DNA from: an uncultured Psychrobacter sp. | GTDB taxonomy: Bacteria > Pseudomonadota > Gammaproteobacteria > Pseudomonadales > Moraxellaceae | Length of the DNA: 64,000 nt | Reading direction: 5' to 3' | Assembly: GCA_947489525.1 (NCBI GenBank) | Contig: CANLDW010000005.1 | Location: forward strand, 87,626 to 151,625 | Part shown: positions 8,081 through 16,457 of the stretch, in pieces | Layout of the letters: each line of letters opens with the position of its first letter | Position numbering within the stretch: the first letter of the stretch is position 1 | Translations under genes and position numbers: made by a program | The notes under the pieces: generated by a model | The model's database searches: none | The model's input: the letters and a program-made list of their open reading frames with translations, nothing else | What the model was told of the DNA's origin: nothing

Positions 8081-9808
8081 TTATAACTGACGCTCTATGT
8101 TTGGCTCAGCTGTGCTTTTTGTCACTATAGTTTCTGTCCCAGCACTTTCTTTAGCAAGCTGCTCCTCGGCAAGACGATGATCGGTCTCTACGCGATTGGG
8201 ACGATACAGGTCTTGATCACGTGCCATTTGCTGGGCGATTTGCGGCCCATTCCATAAAGACGGCAGCAGGATAAATGAAACCAGTACCGCAGTAATGACG
8301 ATAAAGGATTGTAGCGCTGACACTCCGCCTGAACCCAAGGAGATAAGGACAATAGCGGTAATCCCCATCATCACCCCCCAAAAGGTACGGATCATCGCAT
8401 TCGGTTCTCTCTCACCACTTATCACCACGCTGATGGTATAAGTCATTGAATCGCCAGTAGTAATAATAAAAACCGTGGTCAAAATAAGAAACAAAATAGA
8501 GACGATCAATGGAAATGGCAGCTGCTGAGTGATAGCAAGCAGGGCTCCTGGTAAGTTAAACCCCTCAAAAGCCGCGCTGACACTGCCCGGATTGGCAACC
8601 TCAAACGCGAGGCCTGAACCGCCAACGACAGTAAACCAGAAGCAAGTGACTAACGGCGCAACGATACACACGGTGGTAATGAGCTCACGAATGGTGCGAC
8701 CGCGCGAGATACGCGCGATAAAGATCGCCATCATCGGCCCATAACCCAAAAACCAGCCCCAAAAGAATACTGTCCAGCCACCAAGCCAGCCTTCATCACC
8801 GCGAAAAGTCGCCATCGGGATAAAGTTTTGCACCATGGTACCGACGCCTTGGATATAGCCATTGACGATAAAATTGCTGGGCCCAAAGATTAGGATAAAC
8901 AGCATCAGCGCTACCGCTAATATGACGTTAAAACGGCTTAAGAGCTGCATCCCACGCGCAAGGCCACTAATGGCTGAAATGGTATACAGCACAATGGCAA
9001 ATATGATGATAATAAGCTGAGTAACAAAGGTATCAGCAATACCAAATAGCTCATTTAGTGCATAGCTGGTCTGCAATCCCAAAAATCCGATAGGACCAAT
9101 CGTACCGGCAGCAACCGCGACGATACAGCACGCATCGATAATAGCGCCGGTTTGACCTGTAAGCACGCGCTCGCCAAACATGGGGTACAAAAGTGTGCGC
9201 GGTTTAAGCGGTAAGCCTTTATCATAGTGCAAGTGCATCACCACGATAGCGGTTAAGCTACCGACAATCGACCATGCCAAAAACCCCCAATGCATAAATG
9301 ATTGTGATAAGGCATTAAAAGAGCGCTGTTGTAAGTCAGCTGCTTCGCCATATACAGGCGGCGCTGAGACAAAGTGCGCGATTGGTTCAGCTGCGGCCCA
9401 AAACACCCCGCCACCAGCAAGTAGCGTACAAAAAAGAATCGCCATCCATTTAAAATTGTCCATCTCAGGCTTGGGCAGATTACCTAAAATGACCCGCCCG
9501 GTACGCCCCGCGCCAACGGCGATCGCAATGACAAAAGTCGCGAGCAGTAGGATTTGCCAAAAAGGTCCAAAGATATCCGCTGACCATGTAAAAGCAGTAT
9601 TAACAATTGCAGCCAGTTGTTCTTCAGCAAAGATCGCCATCAATACAAACAGCGTTATAAAGCCGCCGCTGTACCAAAACGCTGGGTTTTTAAGTCCTAA
9701 GGTGTCGGTATCGGTAGCTATGGGTGCGTGGTTGACATTTTGCGCTGTTATATGAGCGGCTGTTGAGCGTCCTTGCCCATCTGAGTTAAGTCCTTTTATA
9801 TTAGCCAT
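8081..9808 (-). CDS. BCCT-family transporter for a betaine-like compound
   Basis: A 575-residue inner-membrane protein with the twelve-helix BCCT layout. Family marks include AAAEPIAHF in the third to fourth helix region and the segment FFWGWFLGYGPMMAIFIARI followed by SRGRTIREL, the BCCT signature helix and loop. The usual betaine-transporter stretch G-M-G-I/V-G before the AEP motif is replaced by GGGVFWAAAEP, so the substrate may not be glycine betaine. BCCT proteins import quaternary ammonium or sulfonium compounds with sodium or proton. It lies inside a catabolic operon, which points to uptake for nutrition and not only osmoprotection. Confidence 0.92.
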   Translation of the reverse strand: MANIKGLNSDGQGRSTAAHITAQNVNHAPIATDTDTLGLKNPAFWYSGGFITLFVLMAIFAEEQLAAIVNTAFTWSADIFGPFWQILLLATFVIAIAVGAGRTGRVILGNLPKPEMDNFKWMAILFCTLLAGGGVFWAAAEPIAHFVSAPPVYGEAADLQQRSFNALSQSFMHWGFLAWSIVGSLTAIVVMHLHYDKGLPLKPRTLLYPMFGERVLTGQTGAIIDACCIVAVAAGTIGPIGFLGLQTSYALNELFGIADTFVTQLIIIIFAIVLYTISAISGLARGMQLLSRFNVILAVALMLFILIFGPSNFIVNGYIQGVGTMVQNFIPMATFRGDEGWLGGWTVFFWGWFLGYGPMMAIFIARISRGRTIRELITTVCIVAPLVTCFWFTVVGGSGLAFEVANPGSVSAAFEGFNLPGALLAITQQLPFPLIVSILFLILTTVFIITTGDSMTYTISVVISGEREPNAMIRTFWGVMMGITAIVLISLGSGGVSALQSFIVITAVLVSFILLPSLWNGPQIAQQMARDQDLYRPNRVETDHRLAEEQLAKESAGTETIVTKSTAEPNIERQL

Positions 9809-9971
9809 GATTATAGTTCCATATATACGGTGTCGTTTGAGAGTATATGCAAGCAGTCTCTTATCTCATTTATATCAGTGCTTTTGCCTTTGAAAGGGCT
9901 AATCGCTATAAAACCATGCTTGTCTTATAGCGACTTAAAATCAAAATCTGCAAACTTGCCTCTTAAAAATA

Positions 9972-10961
9972 TTAAGCCAAAGGCTTTAATCCTTGTTCTA
10001 AAAAGTCAAACCAGTTCTGGCCAATGATTTTGCCCGCGTCAATCTCGTTGAACCCGTGCTGTAAAAGTCCGTTATAAATATTCTCCATACCTTTTTCGCC
10101 TGCAAACCAAGGCAGGTTATCCGGCCAGCCAGAATTGCTCGCATTGCCCTCGCCATAATCCATGGCTTTTGACCAGCGTCCATTACGCATCCATTCCAGC
10201 ACTGACTTGGGCTGATTTAAGCACAAGTCGCTACCAATCGCTAAATGCTCCACGCCGTACTTGTCAGCGCAATTGGCAACCATGGTACAAAAGTCATCAA
10301 GGCTGCAGTCGCTACCGTTCGGCAAATGAAAGGGGTATAAGCTAAAGCCAAGCAATCCGCCCGCTTTGGTTAAGGCGCTAATCACAGTGTCCGATTTATT
10401 ACGCAGTGCATCATGAGCGGTAGTTGGATTGGCGTGGCTAATACAGATGGGACGCGACGATATTGCTATCGCCTCCAGCGTTGATAATTCTGCGCTGTGC
10501 GACATATCGACAATCATGCCGACGCGGTTCATCTCCGCTATTGCTTGCTGACCAAAGCGTGTCACCCCGCTGTCCTTTGATTCGTAACAGCCGGTCGCTA
10601 GCAAGCTTTGATTGTTATAAGTCAGCTGCATTATCAAGAGACCCAATCGGCGCATTACGCTAATCAAACCAATCTCATCATCGATGGGCGAGCAGTTTTG
10701 CGCGCCGAAGAAGATGCCGACCTTGCCCTGCTCTTTGGCGCTTTTGATATCAGCTACCGAATAAACCGGCATAATAAGATCAGGGTTTTGCTCAAAGCGC
10801 GCGTGCCATTCAGCGAATCGGGTCATGGTCTGACGCGCGTCCTCGTGATAAACCAAAGTGGCATGTACCGCGTTGATGCCGCTATTTTGCAGCATTTTGA
10901 AATAATCGCGATCCCAGTTGCTATATTGCAAGCCGTCAATGACGATATGGTCTTGGTACAT
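9972..10961 (-). CDS. M19 (membrane dipeptidase) superfamily protein lacking key metal ligands
   Basis: A 329-residue amidohydrolase-fold protein of the renal dipeptidase family. The two later histidines are kept (DMSH at 155, CISH at 176), but the N-terminal H-x-D pair is replaced by IDGLQ (residues 8-12) and the bridging glutamate of the canonical G-x-E-G is a glutamine (FFGAQN, Q88). As I recall, the same pattern occurs in the dipeptidase-like protein encoded near the dimethylglycine demethylase genes of Pseudomonas, which argues for a role in quaternary-amine catabolism and not peptide cleavage. No signal peptide. It lies between BCCT and aldehyde dehydrogenase genes on the same strand. 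Confidence 0.85.
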   Translation of the reverse strand: MYQDHIVIDGLQYSNWDRDYFKMLQNSGINAVHATLVYHEDARQTMTRFAEWHARFEQNPDLIMPVYSVADIKSAKEQGKVGIFFGAQNCSPIDDEIGLISVMRRLGLLIMQLTYNNQSLLATGCYESKDSGVTRFGQQAIAEMNRVGMIVDMSHSAELSTLEAIAISSRPICISHANPTTAHDALRNKSDTVISALTKAGGLLGFSLYPFHLPNGSDCSLDDFCTMVANCADKYGVEHLAIGSDLCLNQPKSVLEWMRNGRWSKAMDYGEGNASNSGWPDNLPWFAGEKGMENIYNGLLQHGFNEIDAGKIIGQNWFDFLEQGLKPLA

Positions 10962-11138
10962 CTTGCTATCCTTTTTATGCTTTAATAAAGAATGTCAGCA
11001 CTCATTAAAATAAGGTTATAAATTGTTTCGTATAGCTGGTATAAATTTTCCTCGCTTGCTGTTCGCTACGCTCACAGAGGCTTCGAAAAATTCATCCCAG
11101 CATACTTAACTTTATCTTAGCTATGACAAATTAAGTTT

Positions 11139-11256
11139 GCGTAGGGTGGGTTAGCGATAGCGTAACCCACCTTTATTCAACGATTTGTATTTGAAATGGT
11201 GGGTTACGTTTTATCTGCACCTCTGCAAGAGTTTGAAAAACTAACCCACCCTACGC
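11139..11256. repeat. 118-bp REPIN-like element
   Basis: The ends are a perfect 16-bp inverted repeat (GCGTAGGGTGGGTTAG at 11139-11154 and its complement at 11241-11256). Inside, a second inverted pair (TAACCCACC at 11163-11171 and GGTGGGTTA at 11198-11206) makes two nested palindromes, the typical REPIN layout. It sits in the gap between the aldehyde dehydrogenase and M19 genes. A close copy of one arm occurs at 43905-43920. Confidence 0.75.
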
Positions 11257-11280
11257 CTTTATCCTTTATTCCTTCAAAAA

Positions 11281-12744
11281 TTAATACGCCTTTTGATAGG
11301 CGGTCTTGACGATGGTATAAAACTCTTTGGCATACTGACCTTGCTCGCGCGGACCAAAGCTCGACTCTTTACGGCCGCCGAACGGTACGTGATAATCGGT
11401 ACCTGCTGTCGCTAGATTAACCATGACGCAGCCGGCTTGTACTTGCTCTTTAAACAGTGCGCTATTACGCAGGCTTTGGGTAATAATACCGCCAGTTAAA
11501 CCAAAGCGCGTGTCATTGGTTAGGGCAATCGCCTCTTCCAAATCTTTGGCGCGAATCACGCATGCTAACGGGGCAAAGACCTCTTCTTGGTTGATATCCC
11601 AGCTGTTATCCGTGTCGGTAAATAAGGTTGGTGCCATATAGTAGCCATCGTGCTGCATCTGTAGACGCTCGCCACCGTATGCTAGATTGGCACCGGACTG
11701 CTTGGCTTTCTCCACCCAGTCCATATTGGCGGCAAGCTGCTTATCATCAACCACTGGACCCATAAAGATACCGTCATCTAATGCGTGACCAACTTTTAGG
11801 GTTTTCATGCGTTCAACCATGGCTTCGACAAAAGCGTCGTGGACACTGTCCATCACAATCAGGCGTGAGGAGGCGGTACATTTCTGCCCTGAGCCGCCAA
11901 ACGCACCAGCGATTGCCGCGTCAACAGCGATTTGCATATCAGCATCATCAGCGATAACGAGAGCATTTTTACTGCCCATCTCAAGCTGGCAGCGCACGAA
12001 GTTTGGTGCGGTAGCCGCAGCGACTTTACGACCTGTCGGCACTGAACCTGTAAAGCTAACCGCGTCAATCTCTTTTGAGTGGATAAGCGTGTCGCCTAGT
12101 GAGGAGCCGCCACCTAAGAGTAGGTTAAAGGTACCCTCTGGCAAGCCTTGACGGTGGATAATTTCCACTAAGGCAACGGCGCTGGCTGGTGTTAAGTTCG
12201 CAGGTTTCCAGATCACGCTATTGCCAAAGGCGAGTGCTGGGGCGATTTTCCACACGGCAGTCGCGGTTGGGAAGTTCCAAGGCGAGATAATAGCAACCAC
12301 GCCAACGGCTTCACGGGTGACTTCAACTTTGACCCCTGGGCGAACGGAGTCGGCCAAATCACCCATTTGACGTAGCACTTCGGCGGCATAATAATGAAAG
12401 AATTGACCCGCACGATAAATTTCGCCGCGACCTTCAGCGAAGGGTTTGCCCTCTTCAAGAGATAATAATGTGCCCAGCTCATCACAGCGCGCAATCAGTT
12501 CATCGCCAATCGCTTGCAGAATCGATTTCTTTTTCTCAAGCGGCGTCGCTTCCCATTTCGGCTGGGCAAGGCGTGCCGCAGCAATAGCGTCTTTGACTTG
12601 ATCCGTGCTTGCTTGCGCAAACTCGCCTAGGTTTTCACTGGTATCGGATGGGTTAATATTATCGACGGTATCGCTACCTGCTTGCCATTCGCCATTGATA
12701 TAAAGGGCTTTGCTTGGGTCTTGTTTGAGAGCTTGAGTTGACAT
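11281..12744 (-). CDS. NAD(P)-dependent aldehyde dehydrogenase, semialdehyde dehydrogenase-like
   Basis: 487 residues, standard ALDH length. Catalytic residues are all present: N157 in SPWNFP, E255 in LEMGSKN and nucleophile C289 in GQKCTASSR; the NAD(P) loop FTGSVPTGRK is near 231-240. The overall pattern is closest to 2-oxoglutarate semialdehyde and succinate semialdehyde dehydrogenases, which oxidise dicarboxylic semialdehydes to feed the TCA cycle. Substrate assignment is an inference. It follows the RidA gene by about 80 bases and precedes the M19 gene after a 320-base gap holding a REPIN. Confidence 0.92.
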   Translation of the reverse strand: MSTQALKQDPSKALYINGEWQAGSDTVDNINPSDTSENLGEFAQASTDQVKDAIAAARLAQPKWEATPLEKKKSILQAIGDELIARCDELGTLLSLEEGKPFAEGRGEIYRAGQFFHYYAAEVLRQMGDLADSVRPGVKVEVTREAVGVVAIISPWNFPTATAVWKIAPALAFGNSVIWKPANLTPASAVALVEIIHRQGLPEGTFNLLLGGGSSLGDTLIHSKEIDAVSFTGSVPTGRKVAAATAPNFVRCQLEMGSKNALVIADDADMQIAVDAAIAGAFGGSGQKCTASSRLIVMDSVHDAFVEAMVERMKTLKVGHALDDGIFMGPVVDDKQLAANMDWVEKAKQSGANLAYGGERLQMQHDGYYMAPTLFTDTDNSWDINQEEVFAPLACVIRAKDLEEAIALTNDTRFGLTGGIITQSLRNSALFKEQVQAGCVMVNLATAGTDYHVPFGGRKESSFGPREQGQYAKEFYTIVKTAYQKAY

Positions 12745-12827
12745 AAAAAATCCTTAGTAAAACGGGTTTAAACAAATGAAATGGTTTTAAAATATAGTTA
12801 TATTTATCAGTAAAATGCGTTTAAAAC

Positions 12828-13217
12828 TTAAGGCACAGCGGCATAAACCACCAGCTCGACCAGCATCTCTTCACGCGCAAGACCCGCTATCACTAGCGCC
12901 GCGCGGTTTGGATAAGGCGCTTCGAAGTATTCAGCATAGACTTGATTGACGGTCTTTAAATACTCACGGTCGGTCACATAGATAAGCACTTGTAATACCG
13001 CGTCCATGCCAACGCCCGCACTGTCCAAAGTGTGCTTGAGGTTGTCAAGCGTTTGCCGTGTTTGCGCTTCAATGCCGCCTGCAACGACTTCACCTTTGTC
13101 ATCAATAGGAATCTGCGCGGTATATAGCGTGCCGTTATTGTTGACTGCCCACTCAAGAGGAGATTTTGAAGCATAAAGGGAGGTTTTTACTGCTTTTTTA
13201 CTTGAGTGAGTGGTCAT
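12828..13217 (-). CDS. RidA/YjgF-YER057c-UK114 family protein (enamine/imine deaminase type)
   Basis: About 129 residues from ATG 13217, chosen because AAGGA lies 7 bases upstream; an earlier ATG at 13262 would add 15 residues without a visible ribosome site. The C-terminal core contains YPNRAALVIAGL with the arginine that binds the carboxylate of imines in RidA, and the following acidic VELVVYA strand. RidA proteins hydrolyse reactive enamines and imines. First gene of the minus-strand operon, divergent from the LysR regulator gene, so it probably handles an imine intermediate of the pathway. Confidence 0.88.
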   Translation of the reverse strand: MTTHSSKKAVKTSLYASKSPLEWAVNNNGTLYTAQIPIDDKGEVVAGGIEAQTRQTLDNLKHTLDSAGVGMDAVLQVLIYVTDREYLKTVNQVYAEYFEAPYPNRAALVIAGLAREEMLVELVVYAAVP

Positions 13218-13312
13218 GTCATGTTCCTTAAATAAATTTATAAACGTTTCTGTGGTTAGCATTTATGCTACCTGTCTAAAGGTGACAAATCTAACTCGTT
13301 AAATATTAATAA

Positions 13313-13331
13313 TGATAAGTTTAATTTATCA
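13313..13331. promoter_or_regulatory. Candidate LysR-type regulator binding site
   Basis: TGATAA-N7-TTATCA, a perfect 6-bp dyad containing the T-N11-A core of LysR-family sites, in the divergent intergenic region between the RidA operon and the lysR gene. Spacing to both genes suits dual control of the operon and autoregulation. Confidence 0.55.
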
Positions 13332-13381
13332 CGTAAAATACATCCTACGTAAGCCAGATAAACATATGAGGATGACTAACA

Positions 13382-14290
13382 ATGAAACTACAGCAATTGC
13401 GTCACTTTTTATTAATCGTCGAGACAGGCGGTTTTCGGGCAGCAGCAGATCGCGCGCATCGCACCCAAGCGGCATTATCGGCGTCTATCAAAGCGCTGGA
13501 AAAAACGCTGGGTCAGCGGCTATTTGAAGTCGGCAATACCGCCACGCTGACCCCTTTTGGTGAGACTTGCCTACCAAAAATTGAGCAGTTTATGGCGATT
13601 ACCGAAGCGCTTGAGGAGGATTTAAAATCGGTTGCCGCTGGTGACAAAGGCAAGATAAGAATCGCCAGCGTGCCGTCGCTAGTGACCAAATTGCTACCGA
13701 ACGTGCTTATGGCCTACTCAGAGAAGTATCCGGATATTGAGATTGTATTAATTGATGACAATTCGGTTGGCGTGACCAATAGGCTACTGGCAGGCGAGGT
13801 TGATTTGGCGCTAGGTAACTGCAATAGCATTAAGCAAACCGATATCGATTTCACCCCTTTAATCTCCGACCCTATCGGCGTGGTTTGCCTAAAAAGTAAT
13901 GTCTTAAACAAGCTATCATCAAAAACCAATGACGCGCGTAACCAGAAAGGCTTAAGCTGGCATCAGCTCATAGATCAGCCTTTCATTTATAATGGAACTT
14001 GTGTTTTACTTGAGAACACCCCAGCGCAAGCGCTAAACCGGCAAGCGCGTTATACTATCGAGAACATTACCTCACTATTTTCTTTATTACGTAACGATCT
14101 TGGCATTACTACTCTGCCCAAATTAGCTTTTCCAGCCAATGAGTCAGAACTGGTTTGGATAGAGCTATTAGAACCGGCATTAACGCGGCAAATTGGTATT
14201 TTTAAACGCGCGGACAAAACCATCTCCCCTGCTGCCCAAGCTTTTTATGAGCTATGTGTGGCTTATGTTCGAGCAGATAATTTATTGTAA
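13382..14290 (+). CDS. LysR-family transcriptional regulator of the BCCT/ALDH cluster
   Basis: 302 residues: winged helix-turn-helix at residues 1-60 (MKLQQLRHFLLIVETGGFRA, then AADRAHRTQAALSASIKALE) and a periplasmic-binding-protein-like effector domain from about 90 to the end. It is transcribed away from the catabolic operon, the usual arrangement for a LysR activator that senses a pathway intermediate. The gene ends directly before the ATG of the TSUP gene, so the two form an operon. Confidence 0.92.
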   Translation: MKLQQLRHFLLIVETGGFRAAADRAHRTQAALSASIKALEKTLGQRLFEVGNTATLTPFGETCLPKIEQFMAITEALEEDLKSVAAGDKGKIRIASVPSLVTKLLPNVLMAYSEKYPDIEIVLIDDNSVGVTNRLLAGEVDLALGNCNSIKQTDIDFTPLISDPIGVVCLKSNVLNKLSSKTNDARNQKGLSWHQLIDQPFIYNGTCVLLENTPAQALNRQARYTIENITSLFSLLRNDLGITTLPKLAFPANESELVWIELLEPALTRQIGIFKRADKTISPAAQAFYELCVAYVRADNLL

Positions 14291-15067
14291 ATGGAGTTGG
14301 TGCAAATCGTGTTAGAACTATTTTTAGCTATACCTACATGGCACTTAGCAGGCCTGTTTTTAGCAGGTGTGCTCGCCTTTATTATCTCTACCATTTCGGG
14401 CGGCGGCGGTGCACTCCTGTTGATTCCAGTAACTTCATGGATGATTGGAGCACCAGCTGCGCCACCAGTCATCAACTTAGGGACTTTTATCAGTCGTCCC
14501 TCAAGACTTTATTTATTCTGGCAGGATATTGACTGGTCACTGATTAAATACTATGTGCCAAGTGCCGTTATTGGCGCGTGGCTGGCGGCATTGTTATTTA
14601 GCCGTCTTGAAGGGAGTTGGATTCAGATATTAGTGGGTGCTTTTTTAATCTCTACTGTTTTTCAGTATCGCTTTGGCAAAGTTGATAAGTCTTTTCACAT
14701 GCCCAAGTTAGGTTTTTTGCCGTTAGGTTTCATCACGGCTTTTATCAGTACGCTCGTTGGCGGTTTGGGTCCTGTGCTCAACCCTTTTTATATGAATACA
14801 GGCCTGCAAAAAGAGGATTTAATCGCTACCAAAACGGCCAATTCTTTCTTTGTGGGGCTCGCGCAGATTGGCAGCTATGCTTTTTTTGAGGTACTGAGTG
14901 CTCAGCTGTGGATCTATGGACTCGCTTTAGGAATAGGCGCTATTGTGGGTAATGTCATTGGTAAGCGCTTTTTAGCAGGTATAAGTGTGCAGCAGTTTCG
15001 GGTACTGCTGATTTTGTTGATGGTCGTCAGCGGCCTGATCATGATCGGACAAAATATCCTATTTTAA
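14291..15067 (+). CDS. TSUP (TauE/SafE) family membrane exporter
   Basis: 258 residues with seven to eight hydrophobic helices and the TSUP repeats: glycine-rich segment STISGGGGALLLIP near residue 35 and the second-half STLVGGLGPVLNP near 155. TSUP proteins move organic anions such as sulfonates, sulfite or sulfoacetate across the inner membrane. ATG 14291 follows the LysR stop without a gap; no good ribosome site is visible, so translation is probably coupled, or a GTG at 14309 is used. Substrate unknown; cotranscription with the regulator ties it to the catabolic cluster. Confidence 0.85.
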   Translation: MELVQIVLELFLAIPTWHLAGLFLAGVLAFIISTISGGGGALLLIPVTSWMIGAPAAPPVINLGTFISRPSRLYLFWQDIDWSLIKYYVPSAVIGAWLAALLFSRLEGSWIQILVGAFLISTVFQYRFGKVDKSFHMPKLGFLPLGFITAFISTLVGGLGPVLNPFYMNTGLQKEDLIATKTANSFFVGLAQIGSYAFFEVLSAQLWIYGLALGIGAIVGNVIGKRFLAGISVQQFRVLLILLMVVSGLIMIGQNILF

Positions 15068-15224
15068 AAAGCTATCTATTTGATTATACTAGGATATGTA
15101 TAATACAGACGCATGGACATGTATTTAATATGATGAGTGCAAACTAACCTCTAGAAAAAGTATAAAATAACGCGTACCATCCTCTCGAAATACAAAATAT
15201 AACATTAGGATTTAAGCTAAAAAT

Positions 15225-15854
15225 ATGAATATAGCCAGTTACGATATGCTAGAGCGGTCTATGAAAGATACTCCTGCAGATTCTCTTATCAGGTTGATAT
15301 ACGTAAGCGAGATAAATACGACTGAAAGCTCAGTATTCGAGCATATCCAGAGTCATTCAGAAGTCTTTAATAAGAAAAATAATATTGTAGGATTCTTATG
15401 CAATAACACAGAGAATTTTTTGCAGTGTTTAGAAGGCACAAAGGCTGCGGTCACCTCCCTTATGCAAAGAATATTTAAAGATACCAACCACAAAGATGTT
15501 GACGTTGTTTTTGCTCAAAGAGTAGGCAATTATAGTTTTACAGACTGGCGTATGCACAGTCTCAATCTAAGTGATTTACGCTGGAAACAATTTTCTACTC
15601 ACGTTGAGCTGGGCGAGATATCACCCTTTAAACCAGAGCATTGGCCTTATTGGTTTGTAGAGCATTTTATCGAATGCGTAAAAACCCTCGACTACTCCAC
15701 CCTAGCTCAAGACCGTATCACTTTTGATAGTTTGGGATACTCTGAAGTCGAAAAAAAGCTAGCTAGTGATAACGTCCTATTTTACATATTTCTTTGTGTA
15801 CTGATTGGCTCTACAGCGGTGATCTTACTCTATAGATATGATGTGGTTTCTTGA
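15225..15854 (+). CDS. BLUF blue-light photoreceptor with a C-terminal membrane anchor
   Basis: 209 residues. The BLUF domain (about 20-115) keeps the flavin-switch residues: Y26 in LIYVS, S28, N49 in VFNKKNN, Q67 in FLQCLEG, W108 and M110 in DWRM, matching Tyr21, Asn45, Gln63, Trp104 and Met106 of AppA. BLUF domains bind FAD and change hydrogen bonding in blue light. Instead of a GGDEF/EAL or other output domain, residues 116-180 form a short soluble linker and 182-205 a single hydrophobic helix, so this is a membrane-tethered short BLUF protein. Start could also be the ATG at codon 8 or 13. Probably monocistronic. Confidence 0.88.
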   Translation: MNIASYDMLERSMKDTPADSLIRLIYVSEINTTESSVFEHIQSHSEVFNKKNNIVGFLCNNTENFLQCLEGTKAAVTSLMQRIFKDTNHKDVDVVFAQRVGNYSFTDWRMHSLNLSDLRWKQFSTHVELGEISPFKPEHWPYWFVEHFIECVKTLDYSTLAQDRITFDSLGYSEVEKKLASDNVLFYIFLCVLIGSTAVILLYRYDVVS

Positions 15855-15918
15855 TTTTAATGGTAGCTAGTCTAGTTAAGCGCCTATTATCAACCAATGT
15901 AAATGGCGAAATTGATTT

Positions 15919-16133
15919 TCAACCCCGCCCCTGTCTTTTTAACCTCTCAACCTGCCGTTTCGCCTCTAATGCACTCTCCTCAATCTGAAGCGGCGTCAAA
16001 CCTTTTTTCTTTTCTTTGAGATAATTCAAATAAGTAGGAATATGGGTTTTGCCTAGGTACTTATCTAAATAGGGTAAAAAGCCTGCGTAGTTACCCTTAA
16101 ACTTGGCGTGATGAAAATCGTGATAGTTTTTGT
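15919..16133 (-). pseudogene. 3' fragment of a fatty-acid hydroxylase/sterol desaturase-like gene (copy 1)
   Basis: About 70 codons on the minus strand reading NYHDFHHAKFKGNYAG, then a lysine-rich tail to TGA 15921-15919. The H-D-F-H-H cluster is like the last histidine box of membrane di-iron hydroxylases; family assignment is tentative. There is no start: the upstream part is lost exactly where a REPIN-like palindrome (16129-16203) begins. A second, diverged copy lies at 17268-17522, with a 9-base difference in the middle. Confidence 0.55.
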
Positions 16134-16203
16134 AGGCTGGGTTTTAACCCAGCATTGTAATTCTGCAAAGTCTTGATGCTAGGTTAAAAACCCAGCCTAT
16201 ACA
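16129..16203. repeat. REPIN-like palindrome, second sequence class
   Basis: Two arms, TGTAGGCTGGGTTTTAACC and the near-complement GGTTAAAAACCCAGCCTATA, face each other across about 30 bases; the left arm itself contains CTGGGTTTTAACCCAG, a palindrome. Small indels distinguish the arms. It sits at the break point of the hydroxylase-like fragment. Confidence 0.65.
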
Positions 16204-16457
16204 TTGCGCTTGAGTTTCCCATCAACTGCTGCCCTCTTCTTACCCATCTGCAACACTCGCTTTATTACCTTTTTTCTTACTACAATTCAGCTAATTACTG
16301 ATCAATCGACTCAATATTTTTATATAAGTCATGGCACAATAATAGCAAGCTCAATATCTGAGTATTTAATTTAAAGCGGATTTGAACGCTTAATTCCTTT
16401 AAAATAAGGTAATTTGAAGTATTTTGTCTCTTTTGTTAGATGTTTTAGGAGGAAGTC

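Noticed and set aside
13218..13262. Longer RidA N-terminus from ATG 13262
   Set aside because: The internal ATG at 13217 has AAGGA at good spacing, and the extra residues are not family-like.
5402..15067. DMSP catabolic (ddd) cluster
   Set aside because: BCCT, LysR and ALDH occur in ddd clusters, but no DddD-type CoA transferase/lyase or DddB-type dehydrogenase is present.
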